From Nereocystis luetkeana (taxonomy: Eukaryota > Sar > Phaeophyceae > Laminariales > Laminariaceae), in assembly GCA_031213475.1 (NCBI GenBank), contig JARUPZ010000024.1:5550038-5614037 (forward strand): 64,000 bases of DNA, given 5' to 3'. Positions 34,416 through 46,407 of this stretch are shown piece by piece. The first letter of the stretch is position 1. Each line of letters starts with the position of its first letter. A model generated the notes under the pieces. That model was given only the letters and a program-made list of their open reading frames with translations. It had not been told where the DNA came from and made no database searches. Both the position numbers and the translations under genes were made by a program.

Positions 34416-35617
34416 GCCGATTTTTCTGCCCGATTGACATGTAGCGCACGTACACAGCGTCCGTGCTCATTTTGCACCCCATACAGCACCAACAGGAGTA
34501 TCTCGCAGGTCGGACCACGAGCCATACTCTACACAATGAACCTGTCTCCTACTGCTGTCCTCGTAAATGTATACCAGGGTACTGTATGATATGAGGGGGA
34601 AAGTCGTTGCGTGTACCGAAAGAACGGCTGAACGTGGCAAACAGCAGCAACAACAACAACAACAACAACAACGACGACGACCACTAGCACTCGTAGTGCC
34701 CAGCAATCCTTCCTCCATTACACCACAAGCGGGAACGGTCAAGTGTCGAACAACAACTAACGCAGACGTAAAAGAACGGTTCAACGTAAAAGAGCAAGAA
34801 CAACCTCGTCAGTGCCCAGCGGTCCTTCCTCCACTGCACCACCCGTGAAAACGGTTATAAATGTCGAGCAACAATCACCACAATCAAGGATGGGTGGGGG
34901 ATAGGGGCGTCTAAGTTCCACGTTCCACTACCTGGTATCATTTATGTTTCGCTATCATGTGGTGTAACAATTCCCCTGACCGCACTAAACCCGAGCTGAA
35001 CCAAGCCCCTGACCCTAACGGGACCTGCACGAACTATTTACTGCGCCAAACGCCAGATACCATTGATCAACACACACCCGGGGTATGAGAAAAAATTCCC
35101 GAAAAATACTGTGCCCCTCGCCAATTCGCGTCGTAGACAGGCCCCAAAAGACAACAGGCGACTGTTAATACGAACAATAATATTGACAATCTACAGCAGT
35201 GCGTTGTGGTGTTGTACGTACGTACGTACGTATAGACTCGAGACGTAACCTAACTCATACGGTATTTTATACGTACGGGATCTATATCCTGCATGAGGCT
35301 AGCTAGGTACGGACGATTCGAAGTATACCTGGTGCCTGGTGCATCACCCGCAGCTTGCAAAGATGGGCTTCGATTAAGTTCTCGATCTCACAGCTGGTGC
35401 TTTTTCATCGAATAAAGGCACGAGTATCATACCCGCAGACCGTTCTACTCGGTACGAGATGTACCAGTACCATGTACCTTTAGGATTTTATATGTATGGA
35501 GTGAAGGGTTTCCGATTCGCCGCCCTGTCAGAATGCAGGTAATTTTTTCAACTGCATGCATATTTCGAGGACAGCCTATGGCCAACGCCGTTGGAGGGGT
35601 TACGCACCTACTATTAA

Positions 35618-35733
35618 TATTACGGGGGACCATAGTTCATAGGACCTACCTGGTACGGTGCACGCAAAAACCTCCATATTTGCCTATTTTTAGTACCAGT
35701 ACTTAGTTTTATTTACTATGGTCCCCCGTAATA
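35618..35733 (-). mobile_element. Family A element with TACCTGGTA insert
   Basis: TATTACGGGGGACCATAG to GTCCCCCGTAATA. Removing 7 bases from TACCTGGTA at 35647-35655 restores GGACCTACGGTGCACGC, as in other copies. Confidence 0.9.
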
Positions 35734-35871
35734 TTATTACTAGAATGTTCTTCGAGTATTCCCCTTCAGTTTTCAATACGACAGTGGGTACCCCCCAATA
35801 AGACAGGTATGGGACGAGGCAGTTATTAATAGTTGCACCTGCCTTACTGCTATTTTTGCCCTCTCCTCTAT

Positions 35872-35968
35872 TTAACCCTTTTAGAACCGCAGTCCCGATT
35901 TGGGGACAAACTACTTGAAATTTGACTGGATTGTCCCCAAAATGAGACTGCAGTTCTAAAAGGGTTAA
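35872..35968. mobile_element. Family C element
   Basis: TTAACCCTTTTAGAACCGC to GCAGTTCTAAAAGGGTTAA with intact TTAA on both sides. Confidence 0.9.
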
Positions 35969-36010
35969 GGCCACGTATGCCTTGCCTCGGGGATAAGGCC
36001 AAAACCGGCC

Positions 36011-36430
36011 TTGACCCTTTTAGTACTAAAGTTCCGCTTTGGGGACAAATTTACTCAAAAGTATGAGTCGTTTGTTCCCAGAATGGGACCGCATTTTTCA
36101 AAGGGTTGAACGTCTTGAAAACTGCGACCATTTTTTAGGGACCTACTACTATTAATAGGAAACAGAGAAGAACATTTTATGTTAGACGATGTACGGTAAG
36201 GGTTGATCCTTTTAGGGCCGCAGTCCCTTTTTGGGGATAAACCACTTGGAATTTGAGTGGTTTGTCCCCGAACCGGGACTGCAGGTCTCAAAGAGTTAAG
36301 GCGGGAGAAATCACTCGGGATAAGGCGGAAACCGGCCGTAACCCCTTTAGTACCGCAGTCCCGTTTTGGGGACAAACTACTTAGAATTTGACTGGATTGC
36401 CCCCGAAACGGGACTGCAGTTCTAAAAGGG
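36011..36430. mobile_element. Cluster of three family C elements
   Basis: Copies at about 36011-36109, 36203-36299 and 36338-36430. The sequence between them also repeats (AAGGCGGAAACCGGCC-like words before the first and third), so part of the cluster arose by local duplication. Confidence 0.8.
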
Positions 36431-36699
36431 AGAAATCGCTTGGACACCGCACGTACTGAGTCTATAGAATCGGGGAGAGCCGACTGGCCCTGCCTTATCT
36501 CTACTTTTGTTTTATCAGTGTTTGCCTTATCGCGGGGTACTCACTACTGCTGTAGTGCACATAACATGAGCTGTGTACCTGGTGCCACATAGACATCACC
36601 CAAAACCCGGATATGTGAAACCGGCAGGATTTAACGATCACTTCGTGCCTAATCGGCAGGTGCCGTCAGCCGACTAACTGACTTTACCGTAGTCGCTAC

Positions 36700-36795
36700 G
36701 TAACCCTTTTACGACTGCAATCCTCTTCGGGGGAAAAAACACTCAAATCCAAAGTAGTTTAACCTCAAAACGGGGCTGCAGTCCCGAAAGCGTCA
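36700..36795. mobile_element. Family C element
   Basis: TAACCCTTTTACGACTGC to GGGGCTGCAGTCCCGAAAG; flanks decayed. Confidence 0.75.
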
Positions 36796-37025
36796 AGTCG
36801 GCTGCCGACGCCAGCTGATGGCCAGACGACTTGCCGACTTAAGTCAGGCGAGCGAATCGAGCCAAATCAGCCCCCCACTGCCGAGGGAGCCCCCCCCCCT
36901 CCGCCCAAAGAACAAAAACGTATCCCGCACGCAGCAATCTTTTCTACCAGCATGGAAACCCAGTAAGTCGGATAGTCGGCCACTCCAGTTGCCACCAGCT
37001 ACTATTTACTAATCCGACTGATAAC

Positions 37026-37141
37026 TATTGAGGGGGACCATAGTAAATGGAACCAAATATTGTTAGTAAAAATAGGTACACACATACCTGGTAGGTTTTT
37101 GTGTGTACCGTAGGTCCTATTTACTATGGTCCCCCGTAATA
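37026..37141 (+). mobile_element. Family A element with TACCTGGTA insert
   Basis: GAGGGGGACCATAG to GTCCCCCGTAATA; TACCTGGTA at 37085-37093 lies at the usual TATATA position. Confidence 0.85.
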
Positions 37142-37480
37142 CTGTAGTTGGTGCCTGAAGTCGTGCCGACTCACGGCTCTGAAAATCGTGGAACACAGCG
37201 GGGGATTGCGAAGGTTTCGGGTAGTTTGAGAATTCGGGGAAGTTCTGTCGGCCACGAGACTCGTCGCTCAGGAAATGTTGGGCCGAGCCCACAGGCATAT
37301 ATGCGCAAAGCGGCGGTACGTCTGCCCGTTGAGGCGAACTTCTTCAGAAGTGCCCGCATACGAAGGAAGCTGTTTCGATGAGGTAGGGTATTGATGACAC
37401 GAGACTACCATGTGCAGAGAGGGGGGGGGGGGGGGGGTTGCTCTCTTCCTGACGGGTGATACTTGTTTCGGCTTCGGATT

Positions 37481-37582
37481 TCAACCCTTTTAGGCCTGCA
37501 GTCCCGTTTTGGGGACGAACTACTTACTGGCAGGATATGAGTGGTCTTTCCCAAAACGGGACTGCAGGCCTGAATGGGTCAA
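37481..37582. mobile_element. Family C element
   Basis: TCAACCCTTTTAGGCCTGC to GCAGGCCTGAATGGGTCAA; the arm changes are compensated on both sides. Confidence 0.85.
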
Positions 37583-37849
37583 CCACCCCGACCCGGGAGT
37601 CTATAACCCTATACGAAGTATATCCCTAACCTGAGCTGTCTGTATTCCGTGAAATATGGGTTTGTCCCGCGCACGTGTTCTACCTTCCTCGGCGACTTGC
37701 GACTCCTGAAAGGATGCCGCCCGGTAGCCGGACGGAAAATCGTCTCACACCTCCTAACACCTCGGACAAATCATCGACTTATCGCTTGATCTGAATATTT
37801 CAAGGCAGAAACATATTCCCGATACCGTATGTATGATGTACGGGGTAGC

Positions 37850-38055
37850 TCATGTCGCCGGGTCGGGTGGGACCCGTATGCACAAGCTGCACGATCTACT
37901 ACAGCAGCAGTAGCGCACGTGTTTCCTGGGTTCGACCTGTGCTATAATAGTATACAGATCCTCTGCAACCCCTCACAACGGCGGGTGAGGAACTATTAAT
38001 AGATCATCTACAGTAGACAGATTAGACAGATCATGATATGTGCGAAGTATGCGGA
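37850..38055 (-). repeat. Dispersed repeat G, inverted copy
   Basis: Carries GTCGGGTGGGACCCG, TGTTTCCTGGGTTCGA and AGATCATCTACAGTAGACAG in inverse order to the copies at 34020 and 39790. Confidence 0.6.
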
Positions 38056-38131
38056 TCTTGAAAAACTCTGGGCGCTCACGGCTTGCACACATGCACACTC
38101 CTATTATACAGCTACGGGGGAACATACCTCG

Positions 38132-38240
38132 TATTACGGGGGACCATATTAAATAGGACCTATGGCACACACTAAAACCTATATATTTCACTGTTTTTAC
38201 AGACAAAATTTGGTCCTATTTACTATGGTCCCCTGTAATA
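38132..38240 (-). mobile_element. Family A element, followed by a half copy
   Basis: TATTACGGGGGACCATATT to GTCCCCTGTAATA. A right-half fragment with AGGTCCTGATTACTACGG lies at 38300-38336, and a left-end fragment at 38113-38125. Confidence 0.85.
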
Positions 38241-38609
38241 GTGATCAAGACACAATTTGCTAGATAAAAATACCGGAATATACAGGGGGGGGGGTATTTA
38301 TGACAGGTCCTGATTACTACGGTCCCCCATAATATTAGCGTTGGATATGGTATAAGAAGGTTCGATGCATCGAGCTTTCGTATCACACGCGGTTTTGCCT
38401 TCCATCCCCTGTAGCATATTCCCGTGATTTCCATGCAGAGACACTGGCCGAAAGATTCGATGCATTATCAAATTTCGAAATCGTTTTCAAAACGGTCGTA
38501 GTTTTTTACGCTTATATTATATATCGTATCGGCATCCTATTAACACCTCACGAAGAATATTAATATTACTAATGCGCACATACCGTATCACACTAGGGTG
38601 ATAACATAA

Positions 38610-38720
38610 CACACCCCCTCGGACGTTTTTCAAAGCTGGGTTTCTGGACCACGGGGAGGGCGTACTGAGTACGACGAGCGATGCATGCGTCTATGCAACC
38701 TTCTCGACGAAATACTTCCA
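38610..38720. repeat. Dispersed repeat shared with 31612-31735
   Basis: CCTCGGACGTTTTTCAAAGC and GACCACGGGGAGGGCGTA match the other copy. Confidence 0.6.
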
Positions 38721-39344
38721 TAGGCACCATTTTCAGGTCCGATATTCGTCCCAGAAGGTAGGTGGTGTCTCGCTTGTAATGCGGGTATATCAGCTGCAGT
38801 TCTTGTTCCACATGCCCAGAATGGCGTGCGATACCCAGGGATCAATGGACACATTTAGGACCGTCTGAACCGCTCGAAAACTCAATCACGTAGAAATAAA
38901 ATTACAAGAAAATGCCATATGCTATAAAACCACAGCGGTGCGAGGAACAACCGCTTGATCCCTGGTGCAATAAACTTAATTATTGTGGAAGCATGTCACC
39001 GTGGGGTAATAGCTTCGTGGGGAAATAGGCACTGGAGGATAGAATTCGACGTACTGTACTCGTATAGAGTTCAAGTTTTTTCCTGGCGGCTTAAGCTCAA
39101 GCGGTTGGAATCCAGCGGGCGGCACAACCTTGAAAAGAAAAAGCAATCGGCATACACGGAAGATAGACCTGAAATAAATAAAGTACCTGGTACCGGGTAC
39201 TGCTGGAGAACGTCAGGTTCGAAATCCGCGCCCGATATTGAGGGTGAACTACTCCGGGTACTCTATTCAGAGTCAGACAAGTGCTGCGTTGTAGTATAGA
39301 CGTACAAAACAACAAGGGGCATTCCTACCAAAGCAGCAACAACG

Positions 39345-39383
<39 letters not shown>

Positions 39384-39789
39384 TAAACTAAACATGGGTA
39401 CTCGTATGTATACGACAAATAACGCCATTTTCTTAAAAATGGTGCACGAAACGCTGTTGTTTCGTCATCACGGATCGTGTTTTTTGTTTTTCCGTTCGTT
39501 AGGTCTCTCTTACATTCGTTAGCACTATAACCCTCAGAGGGGGTAAATACGTGACTGTTTGGGGATCGCATCCATATTTCGGAGACAACCGCACTTGGAA
39601 TCAGGGATGCGTGTCACGCGGTACGCCCACGCTCTCGCGTTCGCAAATCCACGCCATGCCATCGCGGAAATGAAAAAAACACTTTAACCCCAAATGGGGA
39701 AACGCCTCCTTTTAAAACTCGAGGTTCGAAAAAAAAATCCATCTCAAATATAGAGGTGTGCGTTTTGAACCTTTCAACTACAACCCACA

Positions 39790-39970
39790 CCTCATACAGA
39801 TTATGATCTATCCCATCTATCTACAGATGCATCATTTAGTTCATCACCTGCGGTTGTGAGAGGTTGTGCAGCATCTGCAGGAGTACATTTCCAACCCAGG
39901 AAACTTGTGCTACTACTACTGCTGTAGATCGCTCAGCACATGTTACGGGTCCCAGCCGGCCACATGAGCT
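39790..39970 (+). repeat. Dispersed repeat G, copy 3
   Basis: ATTATGATCTATCC, CTACAGATGCATCATTTAG, GCGGTTGTGAGAGG and ACGGGTCCCAGCCGGCC match copy 1. It ends where a family A element begins. Confidence 0.65.
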
Positions 39971-40076
39971 ACTACGGGGGACCAAGTAAATAGGACCAAA
40001 TATTGTTAGTAAAAATGGTAAATATATAGGTTTTTGTGTCTGCCGTAGGTCCTATTTACTATGGTCCCCCGTAATA
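39970..40076 (+). mobile_element. Family A element
   Basis: TACTACGGGGGACCAAG to GTCCCCCGTAATA, full core. Confidence 0.9.
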
Positions 40077-40294
40077 CTACACGTCCAGCAGTAGCTCATA
40101 CACGATCGAGAACATACTGTAGCTCTGCCTCGAAAACATATACTAATGCAACTCTGTCCCTAAATCGAAGGAACTTAAGTATTTAATATTAGTATATAAA
40201 TGGCCCCTATATTTCAGGACAAAGGCACGGACAAAGCGGGAATCGATGATTTGTCCAATAAGGTGTGCTGGAAAATCCAAGGACCTATAAGATG

Positions 40295-40540
40295 TTAACC
40301 CTTTGAGGACTGCAATCGCGTTTGGGGGACAAACAATTGCGCTATTATCACGGGGGACCATAGTAGAAACGGTACACTCAAAAACCTATATCATTCCCTA
40401 TTTTTACTGACAATATTTGGTCCTATTTACTATGGTCCCCCGTAATAATAGAAAATCCAAGAGTTGTAAGATGTTGACCTTATTATTGATAGGACTGTAG
40501 GATGGCTTGTCCCCAAAACGGGACTGCAGTCCTAAAAGGG
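40295..40540. mobile_element. Family C element split by family A
   Basis: The left end TTAACCCTTTGAGGACTGC and the right end ACGGGACTGCAGTCCTAAAA surround a family A element at 40343-40447. The host word AAAATCCAAG...AAGATGTT also occurs on both sides, suggesting an extra local duplication. Confidence 0.75.
40343..40447 (-). mobile_element. Family A element nested in family C
   Basis: TATTATCACGGGGGACC to GTCCCCCGTAATA; core CAAAAACCTATATC and GACAATATTTGG. Confidence 0.85.
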
Positions 40541-41635
40541 CTTTAAGACACGGCCCGCAACGAACCACAAGCAGCATACTATTTAATAGTACTATTAACA
40601 CTGGCGGCTGCAGCGTGCCCACACCAAAAGGTTGATGAGGATGCCTGCTGCTGCTGCCGAAGATGTCAGGAGACAGCACTCTTAACTTTCAACCCTCGAC
40701 AGACAGCAACTTCGCCTTGACACGCCTTGACCGACACCAAACCACTGCCTTTTAGTGTGGGACACTCGGCCATGCACCCTTCCATGACAGCGCGCGTTTT
40801 GCGACGCGTGACATGACTCCTGACATATTTGGCTGCTGCTGCTGCTGCTGCTGTGCCCTCGATTATTCTCGCCGCTTTTTTCGGGGTCCAAAAAGGGTCC
40901 GAGTTAAACGCTTTTCCTACTGACCACGTACTGTTTTACTATTGTACTGCTGGTGAACGATTATTTCCACCGGACGACATCGATCAGCACACCCAGTGTC
41001 CTTCTACGAGTCTATATTACAGCAGTAATTCCAAGCGATTGGCCACGACCAAAAGTGGAACCCAGTCACGGGTCCACGAAAAAAAAAGAAGAAAAAAGGA
41101 CGATATATTATACCTGGTGCGATAGAGATACGATACCCCCACCCCTCACCTTTTTTTACTTCGAGCCAGGGGGGAGGGGGTAAAGGTATCCTAAAATCAA
41201 GCTAACAATACTGAAATACTTCGTACCAGGTACCAGTATGTTTTATTTAATTTCTGACGAAAACCCCAATCCACAACGCACGACGTTACTGCTGTACTCG
41301 TACGAAGTTCGTTTTCGATTCCGACACGGTGGCGAGTGGGGCTCCGTATTCTCCTATATATATATATATATATATTTGTATATATATATTTGTATGTAAA
41401 TACCAGGTATATATTTCTCTACTCTTGGCTCGGTCGCGAAAAAGTTGTAACCCGTGTGTTACGTTTGGACCTCATGTTGAATTTATTCCATTCTAAAAGA
41501 AATCAAGCGCTTGGTCCCAGAAAAAGTGGACCCCAGTTGTGAGCAGCTTGAAAGCCTTGCTTTCACTCTTTTCTTGGGCATGTATGTATGAAAAAACGAC
41601 CATGAAACGGCGAGGAAAAGCGTGCAGCACTATTA

Positions 41636-41856
41636 ATACGGGGGACCATATTTAACAGGACCTATGGTATACATAAAAACCTACCTGGTATATATTTAAC
41701 CATTTTTACTATTACGGGGGACCATAGTTAATAGGACCAAATATTGTCAGTAAAAATGGTTAAACATATAGGTTTTTATGTATACCATAGGTCCTATTAA
41801 CTATGGTCCCCCGTAATAACAATATTTGGTCCTATTAACTATGGTCCCCCGTAATA
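41636..41856 (-). mobile_element. Family A element interrupted by a second family A element
   Basis: The outer copy starts ATACGGGGGACC, carries a TACCTGGTA insert at 41682, breaks at TTTTTAC, and resumes with ACAATATTTGGTCC to GTCCCCCGTAATA. The empty site is TTTTTACTAACAATATT, so the inner insertion duplicated TA. Confidence 0.9.
41710..41818 (+). mobile_element. Inner family A element (shows TA target duplication)
   Basis: TA|TTACGGGGGACCATAG to CTATGGTCCCCCGTAA|TA, complete and close to consensus. Confidence 0.92.
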
Positions 41857-42104
41857 ATAATATACAAACAAGTGCATGCCGCGAGTGACGTAACAAACGG
41901 CTCCGCACATTCCAGTATGGCCACACTCGCACGCCGGCGTCCCGGCTTGCTTGCTTGTCTCGTGTGTGTGGCAGACGGTATCACCCGTCCGTTTTTTCCG
42001 ACGTTTTTTTGTTCTGTTTTCCTGCTCAAGTCTCAAAAGGAGTTGTATTCCGATGAAGTGACCGAACCAGTGCCAACTTCGTTGTGATCAACCCCCCAAG
42101 GAGC

Positions 42105-42182
42105 GTGAGTAGGTCAGGGTAATGCTGCGCCAGCGCCCAGCAGTACGAGTAGGTCAGGGTCATGCTGCGCCAGTGCCCTAGC
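42105..42182. repeat. Two-copy 40-bp tandem repeat
   Basis: GAGTAGGTCAGGGT, ATGCTGCGCCAG and GCCC occur twice in a row. Confidence 0.8.
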
Positions 42183-43268
42183 TACGTACACCAGCCAGGG
42201 ATGAGTATTTCCCAGGAGCGCTTAACTACCCGAGATTAATAGAGCTCAAATAATTTATTTTGTTTCGCGCTATTAATAGAGCAAGTTTGGCGTGTCTCTT
42301 GTCCCCCCCGTCGCAACCAAAAAACGCCCCCCCAATAGCATAGAAGCCCTTGATTTTTCCATTTATGCTGTCGACGTACAGCTGTTTACGTGTGTAGTAT
42401 TCACCGGGCTCCGAACCCCCAAACATACATTATTTTCAAGTCAACGAGAGCACGAAAAATGGGAAACGTATAGAAAAGTACCAGGTAGTTGAAAAGTAGT
42501 TGAAAAAATAACTGCAACCATCTCCACATGCTTGGAATACTCAGATTGTGGGCAACTGCAATTCATAGATACTATGATCAATAATAGCACGTATATACGC
42601 AACACCGCAGAGAAGGAAGACCCGAAGCGATGAACGAATCGTACACTTCGGCTTCATGCAGTACATGGGCTACCGGGGATTATATTTCTTGTCCCCGCCT
42701 CCGAGTGATGCCTCACTGCTGTCCCTGGACGAGAGGAGACACTGGATTTTTCGGAGAGGCTGAAAATGGCTGTTTCTTGGGGGAAAAATCGGTTCCACCT
42801 GCGTAAATACTCGCTGCATTGAAACTCGGACACCAATTTCTATCGTCCAATCATGCGGTGGACCGTTGCGGTTCGTGATCGTGACGTTTAGTCGTCACTT
42901 TTACCCCCTCAAAAACCGTGTAGCATGCCATAGCATGACGTAGAAACCCCCCCGGGGGAATAGCAAAATCACATTTTGCTTTTCTCCATCACCGGCGGTG
43001 TTTCCTGTGGTGGGGTAGAAGGGCATCATTTTATGCGTAAGAAGTCCAGGCTCGGGCAGCATCCCTGCTTCCTGCGAGGTGTTTCTCCTACAGTACGAAT
43101 AACTACTGCTTGCCGTGAATGCTCGCATCCTGTGATATGATTTTTTTCTTTGTTTTTTCTTTTCTTTGTTTCCTTTCGTTTTCTCTCTTTCGTAGAATGT
43201 ATGTGTGTCGTGCCTGTATTGTGATATAGAGAGTCAGTATGCTGGCATGGCATTGCATTGTCTACTGC

Positions 43269-43377
43269 TATTACGGGGGGACATAGTTAACAGGATCAAA
43301 TATTGTTAGTAAAAATGGTTAAATATATAGGTTTTTATGTGTACCATAGGTCCTGTTAACTATGGTCCCCCGTAATA
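43269..43377 (+). mobile_element. Family A element
   Basis: TATTACGGGGGGACATAG to GTCCCCCGTAATA, full core. Confidence 0.9.
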
Positions 43378-43739
43378 CTAATAATATAAATACTGCCTGT
43401 CTGTGCTTACTGCATACCAGGTACGTGGTACGTGACAACGCACAGTAGTATTAACAGCATCTCTGTGCCGTAGTTTTGTGACAGCAGAACTTGTATCTCT
43501 CTATATAGATTGAAGGATCGGCACGGACACTGGTTGTGCTGGATGTCGACGGGTAGAAAGAACGGTTTAACGTAAAGAACATACACATGATGTTGTGTAC
43601 ACGCGCCCTTGAGCTTATAGAGGTAATTACCGTAGTATGTACGAACGCGGAAGCAGCAGAGCAGTTGAGAATTCGATTTCACGCAGTAGAGCTTTTACCA
43701 CTACGATTAATAATTCGTTTTTTTTTGGCTGATATCTCA

Positions 43740-43782
43740 GGGTGAGGATGAGGGTTGCTCTGATTGGCTCGGGGTTAGGCTT
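43740..43782. repeat. Fragment of the GATTGGCT/TTAGGG minisatellite
   Basis: GGGTTGCTCTGATTGGCTCG matches the unit of the array at 62808-62995. Confidence 0.6.
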
Positions 43783-43920
43783 ACGGATATACCTGGTAGT
43801 TCTATTCGTCTCGCAGACAACCATTTTCTCCGATATCTGGTAAGTTGGGAAGAAACTCCTATTTCAGGCTCGATTTCGAGACGAAGAAAATAGTATGGCC
43901 CTTTCATACAGAAACAAGTA

Positions 43921-44605
43921 TTAATAGAACATAAACTTCCTTGTACAAAGAACTCGAGCCTGGCCCATACCGCACAATACTAGAGGTACCCTGGTAAGGG
44001 TTTCACATACCTGGTACGAGGTATCCGTTCCCCTCGCTGCCTCGGCAAGGAATGCTGCGAGGCATGCCCTATCAGGCTTATAGCGAGTGGGGTAGGTCTT
44101 TCTGGCGGGTGTAAGGCCGGACTCACCCTCAAGGAGTGATACCTTCTTGCTGCTGCCTGTGGCCGCGAGGCTCAGGCGGCAGTAGAGTTGGGTCGTACGT
44201 GGTGCGTCAGGCACGGAGACCTACGATTCGCGCGTCTTTTTTAGGCAGCTGCGGCAGAGCAGCAATGCTCAATCGGGGTGTCCGTACGCGGAGGCAGGCG
44301 CCACCACAGGCCACACTACGGCACAGTCTATTGCGCCGGTAGGAGGCTGGATTCGACGACGAGGGAGGAGGGAGACTGAGCGTCGACGTGCGGGGAAGAG
44401 ACGGATTGACCTCCCCCTGCGCGAGAAATTTAATTTTCAGATCAGCACCGCAAGTGCGAGGAGCATTTTGTTTTTCAGGATGACGGAGAAAGGAAATCGA
44501 CTGGAAGGGAATGGCAACGAGTGCACGCGCAAAGGAGCGGGTGGATTGGGCCAAGGCGGTGAGGCGGCCATGAAGAGCGGCAGGAAGACGGTGCACGGAG
44601 ACCAA
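43921..44605 (-). CDS. Coding-like segments of unknown function
   Basis: Two minus-strand frames meet at about 44223. The downstream one (from the possible acceptor ATCGTAG) encodes PDAPRTTQLYCRLSLAATG, then ACLAAFLAEAARGTDTSYQ, and ends at a possible donor CCAG|GTATGT near 44013. The upstream frame (44605-44207) is Pro/Ser/Arg-rich. Composition looks more protein-like than the surrounding DNA, but no family is recognised and no full model was built. Confidence 0.3.
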
Positions 44606-44790
44606 TGATCTGCGCGCACACCATCATCACAAAAGAAGCGGTCATAGTTTGTTTTTTCGTGGTATTGTTTTTCACGAGGCAGAATAGTATCTACCGGTAC
44701 TTGTTGTTAACGTCGTCACTGGTCTTTGTAGTTTAACGAGTTGTATACCCTTCATGGGGAATAACCTACGCAATTATCAGGGACGTGGTA

Positions 44791-45040
44791 TCATAACTGT
44801 GCTGCACCCTTTCGTGTCTGACAATCCAGGAAGAGATAGCGAGCGTTGATATTCGTGAGGTAGTAAGGTTCGATTGCTCCTTTTTTCACTGCATATCCGC
44901 GAGTCTTCCCTCTGACAGCACTCCAGATAGCAGGCAGGTGTTCTTCTTTCGTTTTCACGACTACCGTGCGTTTCGTACGGTGCAGGCAGCACTTCAGACA
45001 GCGTCCGCTGTAGTCAGCAGCCACGAGTTGGTTAGTGGTG
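44791..45040 (-). CDS. Coding-like segment of unknown function with a Cys cluster
   Basis: Minus-strand frame with TPVPTTNQLVAADYSGRC, LKCCLHRTKRTVVVKTKE and IEPYYLTNINARYLFLDC, ending in TGA/TAA context near 44791. Balanced residue use and a CxxCC cluster suggest real or formerly real coding DNA, possibly from a mobile element. No start codon or acceptor can be fixed. Confidence 0.35.
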
Positions 45041-45198
45041 GGAACGGGGGTACTCTTCTATGTTGTAGTTGAGAGGATATACCCGTGGCCATGTTAGTTC
45101 AGTTTGCACATTGGTTTTAGCTCGTGTGCGCTTTCTTCGTCTCGTGTATTTTGAGGCAGCCGAATTTTCGTTTTTTTTCGTTTCTCGGATCTTCCTAG

Positions 45199-45275
45199 GG
45201 CTCCAGCACCTTTTGTGTGACCACGGACTCCTTCGTCAAAGAGTTAATGTGAGAACAACAACAACAACAACAATA
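45199..45275 (+). repeat. Repeat F ending in (CAA)n
   Basis: GGGCTCCAGCACCTTTTGTG, GACCACGGACTCCTTC and GAGTTAATGTGAGA precede (CAA)n. The same order occurs at 49697-49790, and a decayed version at about 56044-56120. A fixed 3' end followed by a CAA repeat resembles a SINE tail. Confidence 0.7.
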
Positions 45276-45518
45276 TACCAGGTATGTATATGATATACCA
45301 GGTACCTGGCACCATCAACAGGTGCACAGGCATTCGTCAACACGTACGTACGACACATGCCGGTACACGGTACTGGATGATGCAACACGTACGTAGGACA
45401 CATGCCGGTACATGGTACTGGATGTGCCATTCTGGCCGGGAACATAATCCCCGTTTGATATTCACGTCACATACCAAACAGTTATTATATTCTCGGCCGG
45501 AGTACCGGGCACCAACCC

Positions 45519-45592
45519 TTTTAGGAGCCCCCAAAATCCCCAACAGATTATTCCCTGAACGGGACTGCGTCTGTCCTGAACATAAAAGGGTG
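45519..45592. mobile_element. Family C remnant
   Basis: CCCTTTTAGGAGCCCC at the left and ACGGGACTGCGTC then AAAAGGGT at the right, with most of the left arm replaced. Confidence 0.6.
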
Positions 45593-45768
45593 AAAAAAAT
45601 ACCAACATCATACGTTACATAGCCAATGAAAAACTACAGCAGCCACAGGTACTGGACAAAGTCTAATAATGTATTCATTCTTCGACAGCAGAGCAGCGCG
45701 TACGAGTACGCCACGACAGCAGTTAAGAAATTGGGAGTCAATGCTCGACTTAACGGTACACGAAACAT

Positions 45769-45998
45769 AAGAAACCCGTGCGTGTTTTATACTGAAAAAA
45801 ACAAATTAGTCTTGGGACACACCCTGCCTCACGTAAGAATAAGAACCCGGTCGAAAATAAAACAAGTGGCGTCGCGTGACGAAACATAAGAAAGCCGCAT
45901 GTATTTCCTAATGAAAATATAAATTTGGCTTGGGACACACCCCTGCCATACGTAGGAACAAGAACCTATCCAAACATACCAAAAATAGGAAGCGTCGC
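45769..45998. repeat. Two-copy tandem repeat, about 120 bp unit
   Basis: GAAACATAAGAAACCCG, CTTGGGACACACCCTGCC and AAGAACC recur in order as GAAACATAAGAAAGCCG, CTTGGGACACACCCCTGCC and AAGAACC. Confidence 0.8.
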
Positions 45999-46310
45999 GT
46001 ATACCTCTGCTATTAATATTATACTAAAATGAGCAACAAGAAAGGCAGGCTCGGATTTGCAGGACGACAATGAATAGGAGTCAATGCACTGAAGTCACTA
46101 TTAATAGTGTGCGGTATATAGCATCCACCAACAAATGAGAAATCCAGCGCCAAAGCCAGCTCTCCTGTTTCTTAATATGATACGTAGGTGTCCGGTACTC
46201 TGCATATGTACACTGCTGTATACCTGGTATACTTGTCGTACCGCTGTGGAGTATGGTTTGGCGCGGTAGACAAAAGCCTCGTGCGTGCCAGAAGTAAGAG
46301 TCAAGATTTA

Positions 46311-46407
46311 TTAGCCCCTCTAGAACCGCAGTCCCGTTTTGGGGACAAACCAGTCAAACTCTATGTGATTTGTCCCCAAAACGGGACTGCGGTCCTAAAA
46401 GGGGTAA
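46311..46407. mobile_element. Family C element
   Basis: TTAGCCCCTCTAGAACCGC to GCGGTCCTAAAAGGGGTAA. Confidence 0.85.

Larger units (their letters stand above)
28412..43900. other. Repeat-rich intergenic region; no gene modelled
   Basis: Apart from the repeats listed separately, I found no frame with splice-consistent protein-like content. The missing first exon of the kinase gene should lie in this stretch on the minus strand. Confidence 0.5.
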
